DNA of 64,000 nt from Microbacterium sp. SORGH_AS_0428 (GCF_031453615.1 NZ_JAVIZT010000001.1:3224001-3288000); one strand, 5' to 3'; positions 44,739-52,810 are shown, counted from the first letter of the stretch. Numbers and translations are program-made. Notes: generated by a model not told the origin, from the sequence alone.

Positions 44739-45650
44739 TCACCCCCGTGGCTCGATGTATTCCCTGAATCTACGGATGGCCTGCGACATCGCTCCCAGGA
44801 TGGCGTACGCCGTGGGTTCCTCGTCTTCGGACCCGCCGACTTCTTCGGACAGACTAATCCGGTCGAGCGTGAAATCCACGTGATCCTTCACATAACCATC
44901 GTCCTGTGGCTGCATCAGCGTTGCGCTCGCATGCGATCCCGGCACGGTCCGGACAAACTCAGCCACGGCGTCCGCAAGGTGCTGTGCGCCGACCCCGTCG
45001 GGCCGGGCGTTCCCGTAGCTGACGATCATCTCTACCGAGACTCCGCCTGCTCCCGTGTCCTGCACGGCTTGCATGGCCCGGACAACATCGCTCGTAGGAT
45101 CCGCGTCGTCCAAGACATCGGCGCCGACCTTCAGATGCAGCTTGGTCGCGCCGATCGCGGAGTTCAGGCGCGCCAATTGATCGCGCCGCGCGTAGGGGCG
45201 AAGTTCCAGGCGGGTCTCTTCGAACTCAAGTCCGGCGACCGCAGTGAGCCAGCTCGATATGGCCGTGAAACTCGGGCCGCCTGGTGTGCGGAGAATTGCG
45301 ACGAAAGGCGTCCCCGTTATCCGGACCACGTATGCGGGTTCAATGAGTGCGCCAACCACACCGGTGGACGCGAGCGACGTGTGTTCGCCGTCGAGATCGC
45401 GAATATCCGGCCAGTCCATCCCTGGCCGCAGCTTGCCCAGGTAGAGGTAACGGACCTGGCGGGTGGGCTCGTCTCGAACCTCACCCTCGTACTTCCGCTG
45501 GCGGATCTCGTGTCGGAGCTCCTCGACTTCCATGCCAGCGATCATGTCGAAGAGGTCGTCCCACGCCTCCGCGGTGTACTCCTGGACTGACTCGTCCTGC
45601 GCAACCTCGATCAGCTCGAAGAAGTGGACGGTGCGTGTCTTGCCTGCCAT
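44739..45650 (-). CDS. Unknown 303-residue protein of the cassette in tadA
   Basis: Start at ATG 45650 with GGGGGGAA about 8 bases upstream. It begins MAGKTRTVHFFELIEVAQD. The body is alpha/beta with many charged residues and no membrane helix: YAVVRITGTPFVAI-like strands, LHLKVGADVLDDADPTSDVV, VEMIVSYGNARPD, and an acidic EEVGGSEDEEP loop near the end. No domain is recognised by eye. First gene of the two-gene cassette that interrupts the second tadA copy. Confidence 0.66.
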   Translation of the reverse strand: MAGKTRTVHFFELIEVAQDESVQEYTAEAWDDLFDMIAGMEVEELRHEIRQRKYEGEVRDEPTRQVRYLYLGKLRPGMDWPDIRDLDGEHTSLASTGVVGALIEPAYVVRITGTPFVAILRTPGGPSFTAISSWLTAVAGLEFEETRLELRPYARRDQLARLNSAIGATKLHLKVGADVLDDADPTSDVVRAMQAVQDTGAGGVSVEMIVSYGNARPDGVGAQHLADAVAEFVRTVPGSHASATLMQPQDDGYVKDHVDFTLDRISLSEEVGGSEDEEPTAYAILGAMSQAIRRFREYIEPRG

Positions 45651-45727
45651 GACTGCTGTTCCCCCCGGATTTACTACCGGATTATTGCAGCGAAGCGCCC
45701 TCAACCCGTCGCTCGACACATCACGTC

Positions 45728-46171
45728 GTGATCGGCGGAATCACGCGCAAGCACTGGGCCGTCAACATCCGCGAGTTCTTGCCGCGCTATCGTCGGCTCG
45801 CCCAACTAGTCGCCACCGGCACGCTGCCGCCCCAGGTCGCCGAACGGCTGAGTCGGGCGATGCGCCACGGCGACAGCATCCTGGTGTCGGGTGCGACGCA
45901 CGCGGGTAAGACGACGATCCTGGCGGCGCTCATCGCCGAGTGCGCACCGAGTCAGCGGATCGTCACGGTCGAGGAGACGTTCGAGCTCGCCGTCGACGCC
46001 CACGACCTCGTCGCCCTCCAAGGGCGGCAGCCGAGTCTCGAGGGCACGGGCGAGGTCACGCTACGACGACTCGTGAAGGAAGCGCTCCGGATGCGGCCCG
46101 ACCGCCTCATCGTCGGGGAGGTGCGTGACGCGGAGGCGCTCGATCTGCTCCTCGCGCTCAACACCGGAGTG
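45728..46171 (+). pseudogene. tadA: Second tadA copy, 3' fragment
   Basis: Homology to the intact gene resumes at about 45722 (VIGGITRKHWAVNIREFLPR). It includes Walker A SGATHAGKTTI, the EETFELAVD region and RMRPDRLIVGEVRDAEALD. It breaks off after ALNTGVP at 46171, where unrelated DNA begins. About 110 C-terminal codons are missing. Together with the 5' fragment this is one gene interrupted once and truncated once. Confidence 0.83.
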
Positions 46172-46660
46172 CCTGATTATCAAATTCCCCTATCTGGACA
46201 CCGCTGTTGACGTCCGCGCCTTCTGCGACACGCCGCGACACGCCGAACACGGTTATCCCCAGGTCAGAATCTAAATATGGGCGCTTGGGAGACGGGGCTG
46301 TTCGAATGCAACTTCGAAACCCGCGGAAATCAGGGGTTTCTTAGAGTCCCGGGCGTGTCGTGCCTGTGGATGAAGCGGTGGACAACCTGTGTTGTATCTG
46401 GGGAGAGCGTCGCAAAAATGACACGGATGTAACTACTACCCCTTGTGGTGCTATCCCATGTCTGTACCCATATGTAGTATTGAGCCGAGGACAACAGCAA
46501 GGAGCCCCGAAACCGCGGGGTAAGCCGGGCGGGGTTCGGGGCTCTACACCTATCTTGGCCGATGGGGTGTGTAGAGACTCTAACACTGCAGGGGTCACCA
46601 GGCGCCAGTGCCACGGTGGCCCACCGGCTGTACCGACGCAGTCCGGATTGGAAAGAAGAG
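46172..46660. other. Non-coding stretch after truncated tadA, with a strong hairpin at 46502-46544
   Basis: No convincing gene. The stretch is locally AT-richer (46420-46490). A hairpin with arms GAGCCCCGAAACC and GGGGTTCGGGGCTC spans 46502-46544 and could stop transcription or act in RNA form. The last 100 bases probably hold the promoter of the small gene at 46661. Confidence 0.5.
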
Positions 46661-46840
46661 ATGGCGCGTAAGCCCACTCTGTCCCCTGGTGATTCCACTC
46701 CCCGTTCGGGGCAGTACGAGATCGTTGGTCCCCGCGGTGGGCACACGGGTAAGGAGCGCACCTCCACCCGTGGAAACCCGCTCCCGCCCACGCCTGGGGC
46801 TGGTCAGGGATACCGCCTCGTCGACCCGACGAAGCACTGA
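46661..46840 (+). CDS. Small YjzC-like protein
   Basis: 59 residues: MARKPTLSPGDSTPRSGQYE then IVGPRGGHTGKERTSTRG and ending PGAGQGYRLVDPTKH. The pattern SGQYE...GPRGG.TGKE...G..LPPTP..GQ.Y.LVD recalls YjzC-type small proteins often found on mobile DNA. GAAAGAAGAG precedes the ATG. It is followed 2 bases later by a zinc-ribbon microprotein gene, likely co-transcribed. Confidence 0.6.
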   Translation: MARKPTLSPGDSTPRSGQYEIVGPRGGHTGKERTSTRGNPLPPTPGAGQGYRLVDPTKH

Positions 46841-46842
46841 TC

Positions 46843-46962
46843 ATGGCACGCGGTTACACGGTCAACTGTCCGTACTGCCACCGCAAGCTCGGCCCGTTCC
46901 CGGGCTACCATCCCGGACTGATTCGGTGCGGCGCATGCGGCAAGGCGTTCAACCTGCGCTGA
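46843..46962 (+). CDS. 39-residue zinc-ribbon microprotein
   Basis: ATG 46843 to TGA 46962. Sequence features: VNCPYCHRKLGPFPGYHPG then IRCGACGKAFNLR, so two CxxC knuckles spaced about 18 residues apart, the complete zinc-ribbon pattern in 39 residues. It lies 2 bases after the YjzC-like gene. Codon use is coherent and the motif is too regular to be chance. Binding of nucleic acid or of a partner protein is possible. Confidence 0.66.
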   Translation: MARGYTVNCPYCHRKLGPFPGYHPGLIRCGACGKAFNLR

Positions 46963-47525
46963 TCACAGCAACGCGGAAGACTCATCGCTGCGGCGGTGGG
47001 CCTTCCGTGTGCGCACTAGCTGGGAGCTAGCTGTGAGTCTGAAGGCGGCGAGGTCTGCGAAGTCGAGTTCGATCAGGTTTGATCGGGCTTGATAGGGATG
47101 CACCGGGATGTATGGGGCTGCAGCGGGGCCAATAGGCGAATAGCCCATCTGGCTCGCCCATAAGTGGGCGCCCTCTCGGAAGCGTCGCCAGGCGCGGTAA
47201 GATGGGTAAAGCGACAAAAGCTCCGGCTTTGGAACCGGAGCTTGTCGTGATCTAGAGAGATCAGTTCCCAGTCCTGATCTGACTGGGTGGCAGGGCGGTA
47301 TGGGCCGTCCGGAGGTGCAACTCCGGGCGGCTCCCGCCTTATCACCTGACAGGTGACACCTCTAACTATAAGCGCAATTCGTTCTGTAAAGAACCGTGCG
47401 CTAGTTTTCTCGCTTGTTGTCAAGCTTCGTCGGGCGTGTCGTTCCGCTCACAGTTCGCGCGATAGTTCGTGCGAGTAGTTCGTGGAACCGTCGTCTGCGC
47501 GTTCGTCTCGTTCCTGGACGTGGTC
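46963..47525. other. Gene-free stretch with structured sequence; hairpin at 47212-47247
   Basis: No credible gene. A hairpin with CGACAAAAGCTCCGG and CCGGAGCTTGTCG arms (2-base bulge) at 47212-47247 fits a terminator for the minus-strand phage-like genes, with TTTT in the stem base on that strand. Upstream of it (47260-47370) several GC-rich inverted repeats around GGAGGTGCAACTCCGGGCGG suggest a structured RNA or untranslated region. A perfect CTAGCT-GGG-AGCTAG palindrome is at 47016-47030. Confidence 0.45.
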
Positions 47526-47852
47526 CTAGATCGGTTCGTGGAACGTGAGAATGGCGAAACCGTCCGTGTCGTAGCTGAGCGTGACGGGCGTGTCGATGAC
47601 TACCACGCCAGTCTTGCCGTTCACGCTCGTGACGGGCGGAATGACGCCCAGGGTGGGCGTTCCGACCGCGCCGGTGGAGATCATGTCGAAGTCCACTTCG
47701 TTCTGGCCCAGCACGGGGGAGAAGTACTTGACCCGGTTCTGAGCCACGCCCTGCACGGCTTCGATGATCTTGTACGTCCAGCCTGTGTAGGCGTTCTGAG
47801 CGTCGTCCACCCATCCGGGCTGGTCAACGAGCGGGGGCTCAACCGTGCCCAA
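47526..47852 (-). CDS. Phage tail-associated protein, probably partial
   Basis: 108 residues from a TTG at 47852. VDQPGWVDDAQNAYTGWTYK and IPPVTSVNGKTGVVVIDTPV are typical of short phage tail/fibre proteins, the NGKTG motif being common in structural proteins of siphoviruses. It overlaps the upstream small gene by 14 bases. It is part of a prophage remnant on the minus strand, with no capsid, portal or lysis genes nearby. Confidence 0.55.
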   Translation of the reverse strand: MGTVEPPLVDQPGWVDDAQNAYTGWTYKIIEAVQGVAQNRVKYFSPVLGQNEVDFDMISTGAVGTPTLGVIPPVTSVNGKTGVVVIDTPVTLSYDTDGFAILTFHEPI

Positions 47853-48042
47853 TGACGCCCTCCGCGGCGCTCAGTGTGAGCGTCACGGGGATCAGGCAGG
47901 TGCCGGGTGCTGCCCAGGTTGCGGTTTTGGTGCCGGTGAAGGCCGGCGTGATGGTGAGGGTGGTCGCCAGTTCCGTGCCTTCTGGGCGGACGCTGCGTCC
48001 GTAGGTGAGTGTGACTGTCTCCAGGCCTGCGGGGTAGCTCAT
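47839..48042 (-). CDS. Phage tail-like small protein (remnant)
   Basis: 67 residues from ATG 48042 with AAGGAG 7 bases upstream. ETVTLTYGRSVRPEGTELA and TLTITPAFTGTKTATWAAPG give a beta-sandwich-like strand pattern as in minor tail proteins of Microbacteriaceae phages. It lies between two other tail-like fragments in the same orientation. Confidence 0.5.
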   Translation of the reverse strand: MSYPAGLETVTLTYGRSVRPEGTELATTLTITPAFTGTKTATWAAPGTCLIPVTLTLSAAEGVIGHG

Positions 48043-48056
48043 GGTGTTCTCCTTGA

Positions 48057-48310
48057 TCAGAACTGCTGGAGCTGGAGGGTGACATCCAGCGGGTGGGTCG
48101 CATGTCATGCGCGATGCTGACGATCTGCACGTCGTAGCTGACGCCGCGGTAGCGCACGGCCAGGGATGCCGCCAGCGCCAGGCTCTCCTGGGCGTTCCCG
48201 TGGAGGCTAGAGGCTTGCGGTTCGAGCGTCTTGTGCTCCGCCAAGACCATGCTCCCGAGTGACGCGAAGTCGTCGGACCGGGCCGTGCTTGCGCTGGGCC
48301 ACCGGGCGTT
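48057..48310 (-). pseudogene. C-terminal fragment of a phage minor tail protein, frameshifted
   Basis: Minus-strand coding potential ASLGSMVLAEHKTLEPQASS through LAASLAVRYRGVSYDVQIVS to AHDMRPT is followed, after a one-base frame change near 48097, by LDVTLQLQQF and a stop at 48057. The upstream part is cut off at the 78-bp repeat. The frame change and truncation mark this as a decayed prophage gene. Confidence 0.5.
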
Positions 48311-48388
48311 TCTGTGCGGCGGCTGTGGATAACTCCAGCGCGGGGGCATGCCTCCCGTTCAGGATGCTGCGCATGTCACCGTCATCCG
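48311..48388. repeat. 78-bp perfect direct repeat, right copy
   Basis: Identical to 43630-43707. It contains the translation-start region of the intact tadA. The 4.68 kb from the left copy to the right copy could be removed by recombination between them. Confidence 0.85.
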
Positions 48389-49536
48389 CTCTCCGCGATG
48401 CGATGCCCGCTGAGGCCACGCTTGCTGAACGGGTGCGTGCGCGTTTGCGGGCCGACGGGATCGACCCCACGCGGGACCCCGAGGCGGGGGAGCGGTTGGC
48501 CCGCGCGGAGGTGCGCCGACACAACGACGCGGCGCTCGCTCGCGGCGCAGCGACCCTCGACGATGAGGACGCGTCCGTCCGCGGTGTGCTCGCGACCGTC
48601 GCCGGCTACGGACCTCTCCAGCCCCTGCTCGACGACCCGGAGATAGAAGAGGTTTGGATCAACGCCCCCGATCGCGTGTTCGTCGCGCGCGAAGGTCGCT
48701 CTGAGCGGACCGGTGTGGTGCTCACCGAGGCGCAGGTTCGGGAACTTGTCGAGCGCATGCTGCACGCGACCGGGCGACGCGTCGACCTGAGTCAGCCGTT
48801 CGTCGATGCGTCGCTTCCCGATGGGAGCCGGTTGCACGTCGTGATCGGCGGGATCACCCGCAAGCACTGGGCCGTCAACATCCGCAAGTTCCTGCCGCGC
48901 TACCGCAGGCTGGCCCAGCTCGTCGCCACAGGCACGCTGCCGCCGCACGTGGCCGAACGGCTGAGCCGCGCGATGCGTCACGGCGACAGCATCCTCGTGT
49001 CGGGCGCGACACACGCAGGCAAGACGACGATGCTCGCGGCGCTGATCGCCGAATGCGCTCCCCAGCAGCGCATCATCACGGTCGAGGAGACGTTCGAGCT
49101 CGCGGTCGACGCGCACGACATCGTGGCGCTCCAGGGCCGCCAGCCGAGTCTCGAGGGAACGGGCGAGGTCACGCTGCGCCGGCTCGTGAAGGAAGCGCTC
49201 CGGATGCGGCCGGATCGCCTCATCATCGGGGAGGTGCGCGACGCGGAGGCGCTCGATCTGCTTCTCGCGCTCAACACGGGTGTGCCGGGTGCGGCGACCA
49301 TCCACGCGAACTCGGCGCGCGACGCGCTCGTCAAGCTCGCCTCCTTGCCACTGCTGGCGGGACGCAACATCGATCGGGACTTCGTCGTGCCAGCCATCGC
49401 GTCCAGCATCGACCTCATCGTGCACTGCGCCCAGGATGTTCGGGGTGCGCGGCACGTCGTGGAGGTGATGCAGACGACCGGCGAGGTCATCGATGGTGTG
49501 GTCGAAGTCGTCCCCGTCTACGAGGTGGCCCGATGA
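48373..49536 (+). CDS. tadA: Tad/Flp pilus assembly ATPase (intact copy)
   Basis: 387 residues from ATG 48373 (ATG 48364 is also possible). Secretion ATPase of the VirB11/CpaF type: N-terminal helical domain with VEEVWINAPDRVFVA (I/V E E V W I N core), Walker A VSGATHAGKTTM, RMRPDRLIIGEVRDAEALDL (Walker B and Asp box) and GAATIHANSARDAL (His box). It powers pilus assembly from the cytoplasm. It overlaps tadB (ATGA), giving a tadABC-pilin-tadE/G operon. Confidence 0.93.
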   Translation: MSPSSALRDAMPAEATLAERVRARLRADGIDPTRDPEAGERLARAEVRRHNDAALARGAATLDDEDASVRGVLATVAGYGPLQPLLDDPEIEEVWINAPDRVFVAREGRSERTGVVLTEAQVRELVERMLHATGRRVDLSQPFVDASLPDGSRLHVVIGGITRKHWAVNIRKFLPRYRRLAQLVATGTLPPHVAERLSRAMRHGDSILVSGATHAGKTTMLAALIAECAPQQRIITVEETFELAVDAHDIVALQGRQPSLEGTGEVTLRRLVKEALRMRPDRLIIGEVRDAEALDLLLALNTGVPGAATIHANSARDALVKLASLPLLAGRNIDRDFVVPAIASSIDLIVHCAQDVRGARHVVEVMQTTGEVIDGVVEVVPVYEVAR

Positions 49537-50393
49537 CGATCTTGCTCGGGGCACTTCTCGGCGCCGGAATCCTGCTCATGCTCGCACCGCGGTTGTGGCC
49601 CGTACGCGCCGCGGCCGATCGCCCGGTGTCGCGGCGATCTCGAAGTGCGGTGCTTCTGGCGCAAGCGGGCTTCGCGCACCTGCCCGTCAGCGTGCTGATT
49701 CTCGCCTCCGCCGCCGGCGCGGTTCTCGCCGCCGCCCTCGCCTGGCTGCTGACACAGGTGCCGGCGTTCGCTCTGCTCGCCGCGCTCGCGGGGGCGGCGG
49801 CGCCCGTGTTGTGGCTCCGCGGCCGTGCGCGCCGGCTCCTCAAGGTCCGGCGGGGACTCTGGCCCGACATCTGCGACCTGCTCATCGCATCGGTGCGGGC
49901 CGGTTTCGCGCTGCCGGATGCTCTCGCCTCGTTGCAGAGTTCGGCGCCGACGCCCCTGCGCCCCGCCTTCGCGGGTTTCGCGCGCGACCTCGCCGCATCC
50001 GGTCACTTCGAGACCAGCCTCGATCGCTTGAAGGTGGCGCTGTCCGATCCGGTGGCGGACCGCATCCTGGAGACCTTGCGGATGGCGCGCCAGGTGGGTG
50101 GAACCGAGCTGGTGCCCGTCCTGCGGTCATTGTCGAGCGCGGTACGGGCGGATGCGGCGGTGCGCGCCGAAGTGGACGCGCGGCAGTCGTGGGTGCGGGG
50201 CGCGGCGGTACTGGGGCTGGTCGCACCGTGGGTGATCCTCGTGCTGCTCGCGCTCCGCCCGGAAGGATCCGCCGCGTACTCGAGCCCCGAGGGCGTCGTG
50301 CTGATCGTCGTCGGCGCGCTTGTCTCTGTCACCGCGTTCCGGATGATGCTGGCGGTCGGGCGACTGCCTGAGCCGCGGAGGTGGTTCGGATGA
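49533..50393 (+). CDS. tadB: Tad pilus inner-membrane platform protein TadB
   Basis: 286 residues with N-terminal helices (ILLGALLGAGILLMLA, VLILASAAGAVLAAALAWLL), the type II secretion F domain (DICDLLIASVRAGFALPDAL, residues 108-235) and C-terminal helices. ATG 49533 overlaps the tadA stop, and its stop overlaps the tadC start. With TadC it forms the membrane platform rotated by TadA. Confidence 0.9.
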   Translation: MTILLGALLGAGILLMLAPRLWPVRAAADRPVSRRSRSAVLLAQAGFAHLPVSVLILASAAGAVLAAALAWLLTQVPAFALLAALAGAAAPVLWLRGRARRLLKVRRGLWPDICDLLIASVRAGFALPDALASLQSSAPTPLRPAFAGFARDLAASGHFETSLDRLKVALSDPVADRILETLRMARQVGGTELVPVLRSLSSAVRADAAVRAEVDARQSWVRGAAVLGLVAPWVILVLLALRPEGSAAYSSPEGVVLIVVGALVSVTAFRMMLAVGRLPEPRRWFG

Positions 50394-51310
50394 CCCCTGC
50401 CGGCCTCACGCAGCTCGCGCTCGCGGTGCTTCTCGGCGGAGCGCTGGGTGCCGGAATCTCCCTGATCCTCTGGGCGACGCCGCGGTGGCGCGCGGTCTCG
50501 CTCGGGCGCCGCATCGCACCGTACCTGCGCGACGTCGCCGATCCGCGCGGATTGACGCCGCTCCACGCGCCCGTGCGCGACGCAGGGGAGAAGCTGGTGC
50601 GCCGGCTGGGAGCTCGCGTGGGTGGCGCGGCCGATCTCGAGGTACGGCTCCGCCGCGCGGGTTGGGGGATGGATGCGGCTGCCTTCCGCGCGCGCCAGCT
50701 CACTTGGGCGATCGTCGGGCTCGTCGTCGGCGCAGTCCTCGTCGTGGTGCTCGTCGTCGCGGGTTCCTTCGCCCCCGCGGTCGGGGTCCTCCCGCTGCTG
50801 GGAGCCGCCGCCGGAGCGATCGGCTACGACCTGCGTCTCGGCGCGGCCGTCCGGGCGCGTGCGGCGCGGGCAGCGGAGGAGCTGCCCACCATCCTGGAGT
50901 TCCTCGCCCTGTGTCTGGCCGCCGGAGAGAGCGCGTTCGACGCGATCCGACGCGTCTCAGCGGTCGGCTCCGGCGAGATCGTGACGGAGTTGCGCCGCGC
51001 GGTGCTGGATGTCGGCACGGGGTCCTCGCTGAGCGACGCACTCGCCTCCGTCGGGCGCGCGATCGACACACCTGCCGTCGCCCGCAGCATCGACCAGATC
51101 GTCGCGGCCATCGACCGCGGGGCGCCGCTCGCGCAGGTTCTGCAGGCTCAGGCGGCCGACGCGCGCGAGGACGCCAAGCGCGTGCTCATCGAGAAGGCCG
51201 GCCGCAAAGAGATCTACATGCTGTTGCCGCTCGTGTTCCTCATCCTGCCGCTCAGCGTGCTCATCGCTGTGTTCCCCGGCATCGTCCTGCTGAGGCTGGG
51301 GTTGTCATGA
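50390..51310 (+). CDS. tadC: Tad pilus inner-membrane platform protein TadC
   Basis: 306 residues: helices at both ends and a type II secretion F domain (ELPTILEFLALCLAAGESAF to AREDAKRVLIEKAGRKEI). The ATG at 50390 overlaps the tadB stop (ATGA), which is preferred to an in-frame GTG 9 bases upstream. Partner of TadB. Confidence 0.9.
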   Translation: MTPAGLTQLALAVLLGGALGAGISLILWATPRWRAVSLGRRIAPYLRDVADPRGLTPLHAPVRDAGEKLVRRLGARVGGAADLEVRLRRAGWGMDAAAFRARQLTWAIVGLVVGAVLVVVLVVAGSFAPAVGVLPLLGAAAGAIGYDLRLGAAVRARAARAAEELPTILEFLALCLAAGESAFDAIRRVSAVGSGEIVTELRRAVLDVGTGSSLSDALASVGRAIDTPAVARSIDQIVAAIDRGAPLAQVLQAQAADAREDAKRVLIEKAGRKEIYMLLPLVFLILPLSVLIAVFPGIVLLRLGLS

Positions 51311-51347
51311 CCCCGTCCGGCCCCTCGTGCTCATGAAGGAGGGCACC

Positions 51348-51542
51348 ATGTTCGACCGATCACCCATACGTCGCCTGAGGACCGCGTGGGGAAACCTCCT
51401 CGCCGACGAACGCGGTGACGTGCCCGGCTGGGTTCTGATCACGTTGATGACCGCGGGCTTGGTCGTCGTGATCTGGGCGCTGGCCGGTCCGGCGCTCGCG
51501 GATCTGTTCACCCAGGCGATCGACCGCGTCAGCGGGTTCTGA
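51348..51542 (+). CDS. Flp-type pilin, class III prepilin-like
   Basis: 64 residues with an excellent ribosome site (AAGGAGG, 5 bases before ATG). The basic head ends in ADERGDVPGWVLITLMTAGL and continues as one hydrophobic helix, then a short tail. Position after tadC and size fit the major pilin. The usual Glu at +5 after the processing Gly is not obvious, so the cleavage site (after RG) is inferred. Confidence 0.8.
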   Translation: MFDRSPIRRLRTAWGNLLADERGDVPGWVLITLMTAGLVVVIWALAGPALADLFTQAIDRVSGF

Positions 51543-51545
51543 GCG

Positions 51546-51941
51546 ATGGCCGACCGGCATCCGCTGCTCGACGACGAAGGCTCCGCCCCCGTCGAGTTCG
51601 TGCTGGTCGGCGCCGTTCTGACCTTCCTCACCCTCGCCGTGTTGCAGCTGGGCTTCGCCGTCTACATCCGCAATGTCGTGCACGATGCCGCGGTCGAGGG
51701 GGCGTATCACGCCGCACTCGCCGATACGAGCCTCGCGGATGGGGTCGCGCGCACCGAAGACGTCGTCTCTCGGGTCGTGGGGGATGCCTATCCCGTCGAC
51801 GTCCAGGCGGCGCAAACCGAGCGCTTCGGCTACCCCGCGACGGAGATCACGGTGCGGGCCACGTTGCCGGTCGCGGGTCTGTGGGGCGTGCCCGAGGCAT
51901 TGGAGGTGACCGCTCATGCCCCGAGCGAGACTCTCGATTGA
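51546..51941 (+). CDS. TadE-like pseudopilin
   Basis: 131 residues: EGSAPVEFVLVGAVLTFLTL is the TadE signature (Glu after the processing point, then a membrane helix), followed by a small beta-rich domain outside the membrane. Four bases separate it from the pilin gene. It helps build or prime the Tad pilus. Confidence 0.86.
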   Translation: MADRHPLLDDEGSAPVEFVLVGAVLTFLTLAVLQLGFAVYIRNVVHDAAVEGAYHAALADTSLADGVARTEDVVSRVVGDAYPVDVQAAQTERFGYPATEITVRATLPVAGLWGVPEALEVTAHAPSETLD

Positions 51942-52392
51942 ACCTGTGTCGGCGGTCGCTGACGACGAGGGGAACGCTTCGCTCGAGTTCATCGTGGCCG
52001 GCCTCATCCTGCTCGCACCGCTCGTCTACCTGATGGTCGCGCTCGGAGCGATCCAGTCGCAGGCGCTGGGTGTGGAGGCGGCGGCCCGTCACGTCGCTCG
52101 CGCGGTTTCCACCGCGGCGAACGCGGAGGATGCGGCCGCCCGCGCCGACCTGGTTCTGGCGGCGGTCGCGGAGGAGTACGGCATCGATCCGGATGCGGTC
52201 GTGTTGCGCTGGGAATGCGCGCCCGCCGGCGTCGAATGCCCGTCCGCGGGCGCGACCCTGCTCCTGAACGTCAGCACGGATGTCGCCCTTCCCCTGGTCC
52301 CGCCGGTGCTCGGCCTCGACCAGGTCGCATCCGTTCCGGTCGAGGCGAGCGCTGCGCAGAAAGTGTCGCGGCTCTGGGGGACGAGCCAGTGA
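51916..52392 (+). CDS. TadE/TadF-like pseudopilin
   Basis: 158 residues: DEGNASLEFIVAGLILLAPL starts the N-terminal helix. The external part contains a CAPAGVEC cysteine pair, possibly a disulfide. The start lies 26 bases inside the preceding TadE gene, and the stop overlaps the next GTG start (GTGA). It is a minor pilin of the Tad system. Confidence 0.82.
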   Translation: MPRARLSIEPVSAVADDEGNASLEFIVAGLILLAPLVYLMVALGAIQSQALGVEAAARHVARAVSTAANAEDAAARADLVLAAVAEEYGIDPDAVVLRWECAPAGVECPSAGATLLLNVSTDVALPLVPPVLGLDQVASVPVEASAAQKVSRLWGTSQ

Positions 52393-52802
52393 CGCGCCTG
52401 AGAAGCGACGACGAGGGCAGCATCCTGCCCCTCGTGATCGGTTACGCCGTGCTCGCGCTCGCCGCGATCTTTGTGTGCGTCTCGGCGACGAGCCTGTACC
52501 TCGCGCAGAAACGGCTGGACGGTGTGGCGGATGCGGCAGCCCTCGCCGGTGCGGACGGCTTCACGCTGTCGGTCGTCGAGGGTGCTCCGCGCGCCGAGCT
52601 GAGTGTGGACGGCGTGCGGGAGCAGGCGGAGGCGCTGGTGGCGTTCTCGGGTGACGCGACGCTCGTGTCGGCGACGACGCCCGACGGCGTCTCGGCGCAG
52701 GTGACGGTCGCGGGAGTGTGGCACCCGCCGCTCGTGTCGATGTTCGTTCCGGAGGGCGTCGCGCTCGAGGCGACCGCCACCAGTAGGACGGCGCTGCGGT
52801 AG
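52389..52802 (+). CDS. TadG-like pilus protein
   Basis: 137 residues from GTG 52389: DDEGSILPLVIGYAVLALAA gives the N-terminal membrane segment and LDGVADAAALAGADGF is the TadG/TadE-like helix signature. The protein is much shorter than full TadG proteins with a von Willebrand domain, as is common in actinobacteria. Last gene of the tad operon. Confidence 0.82.
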   Translation: MTRLRSDDEGSILPLVIGYAVLALAAIFVCVSATSLYLAQKRLDGVADAAALAGADGFTLSVVEGAPRAELSVDGVREQAEALVAFSGDATLVSATTPDGVSAQVTVAGVWHPPLVSMFVPEGVALEATATSRTALR

Positions 52803-52810
52803 GGCTCGCG

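Noticed and set aside
46963..47110. C-terminal end of an integrase near the zinc-ribbon gene
   Set aside because: No tyrosine-recombinase box or serine-recombinase motif could be found in any frame.
47073..47423. Minus-strand frame of 116 residues
   Set aside because: It covers the terminator-like hairpin and structured region, and its sequence has no protein character.
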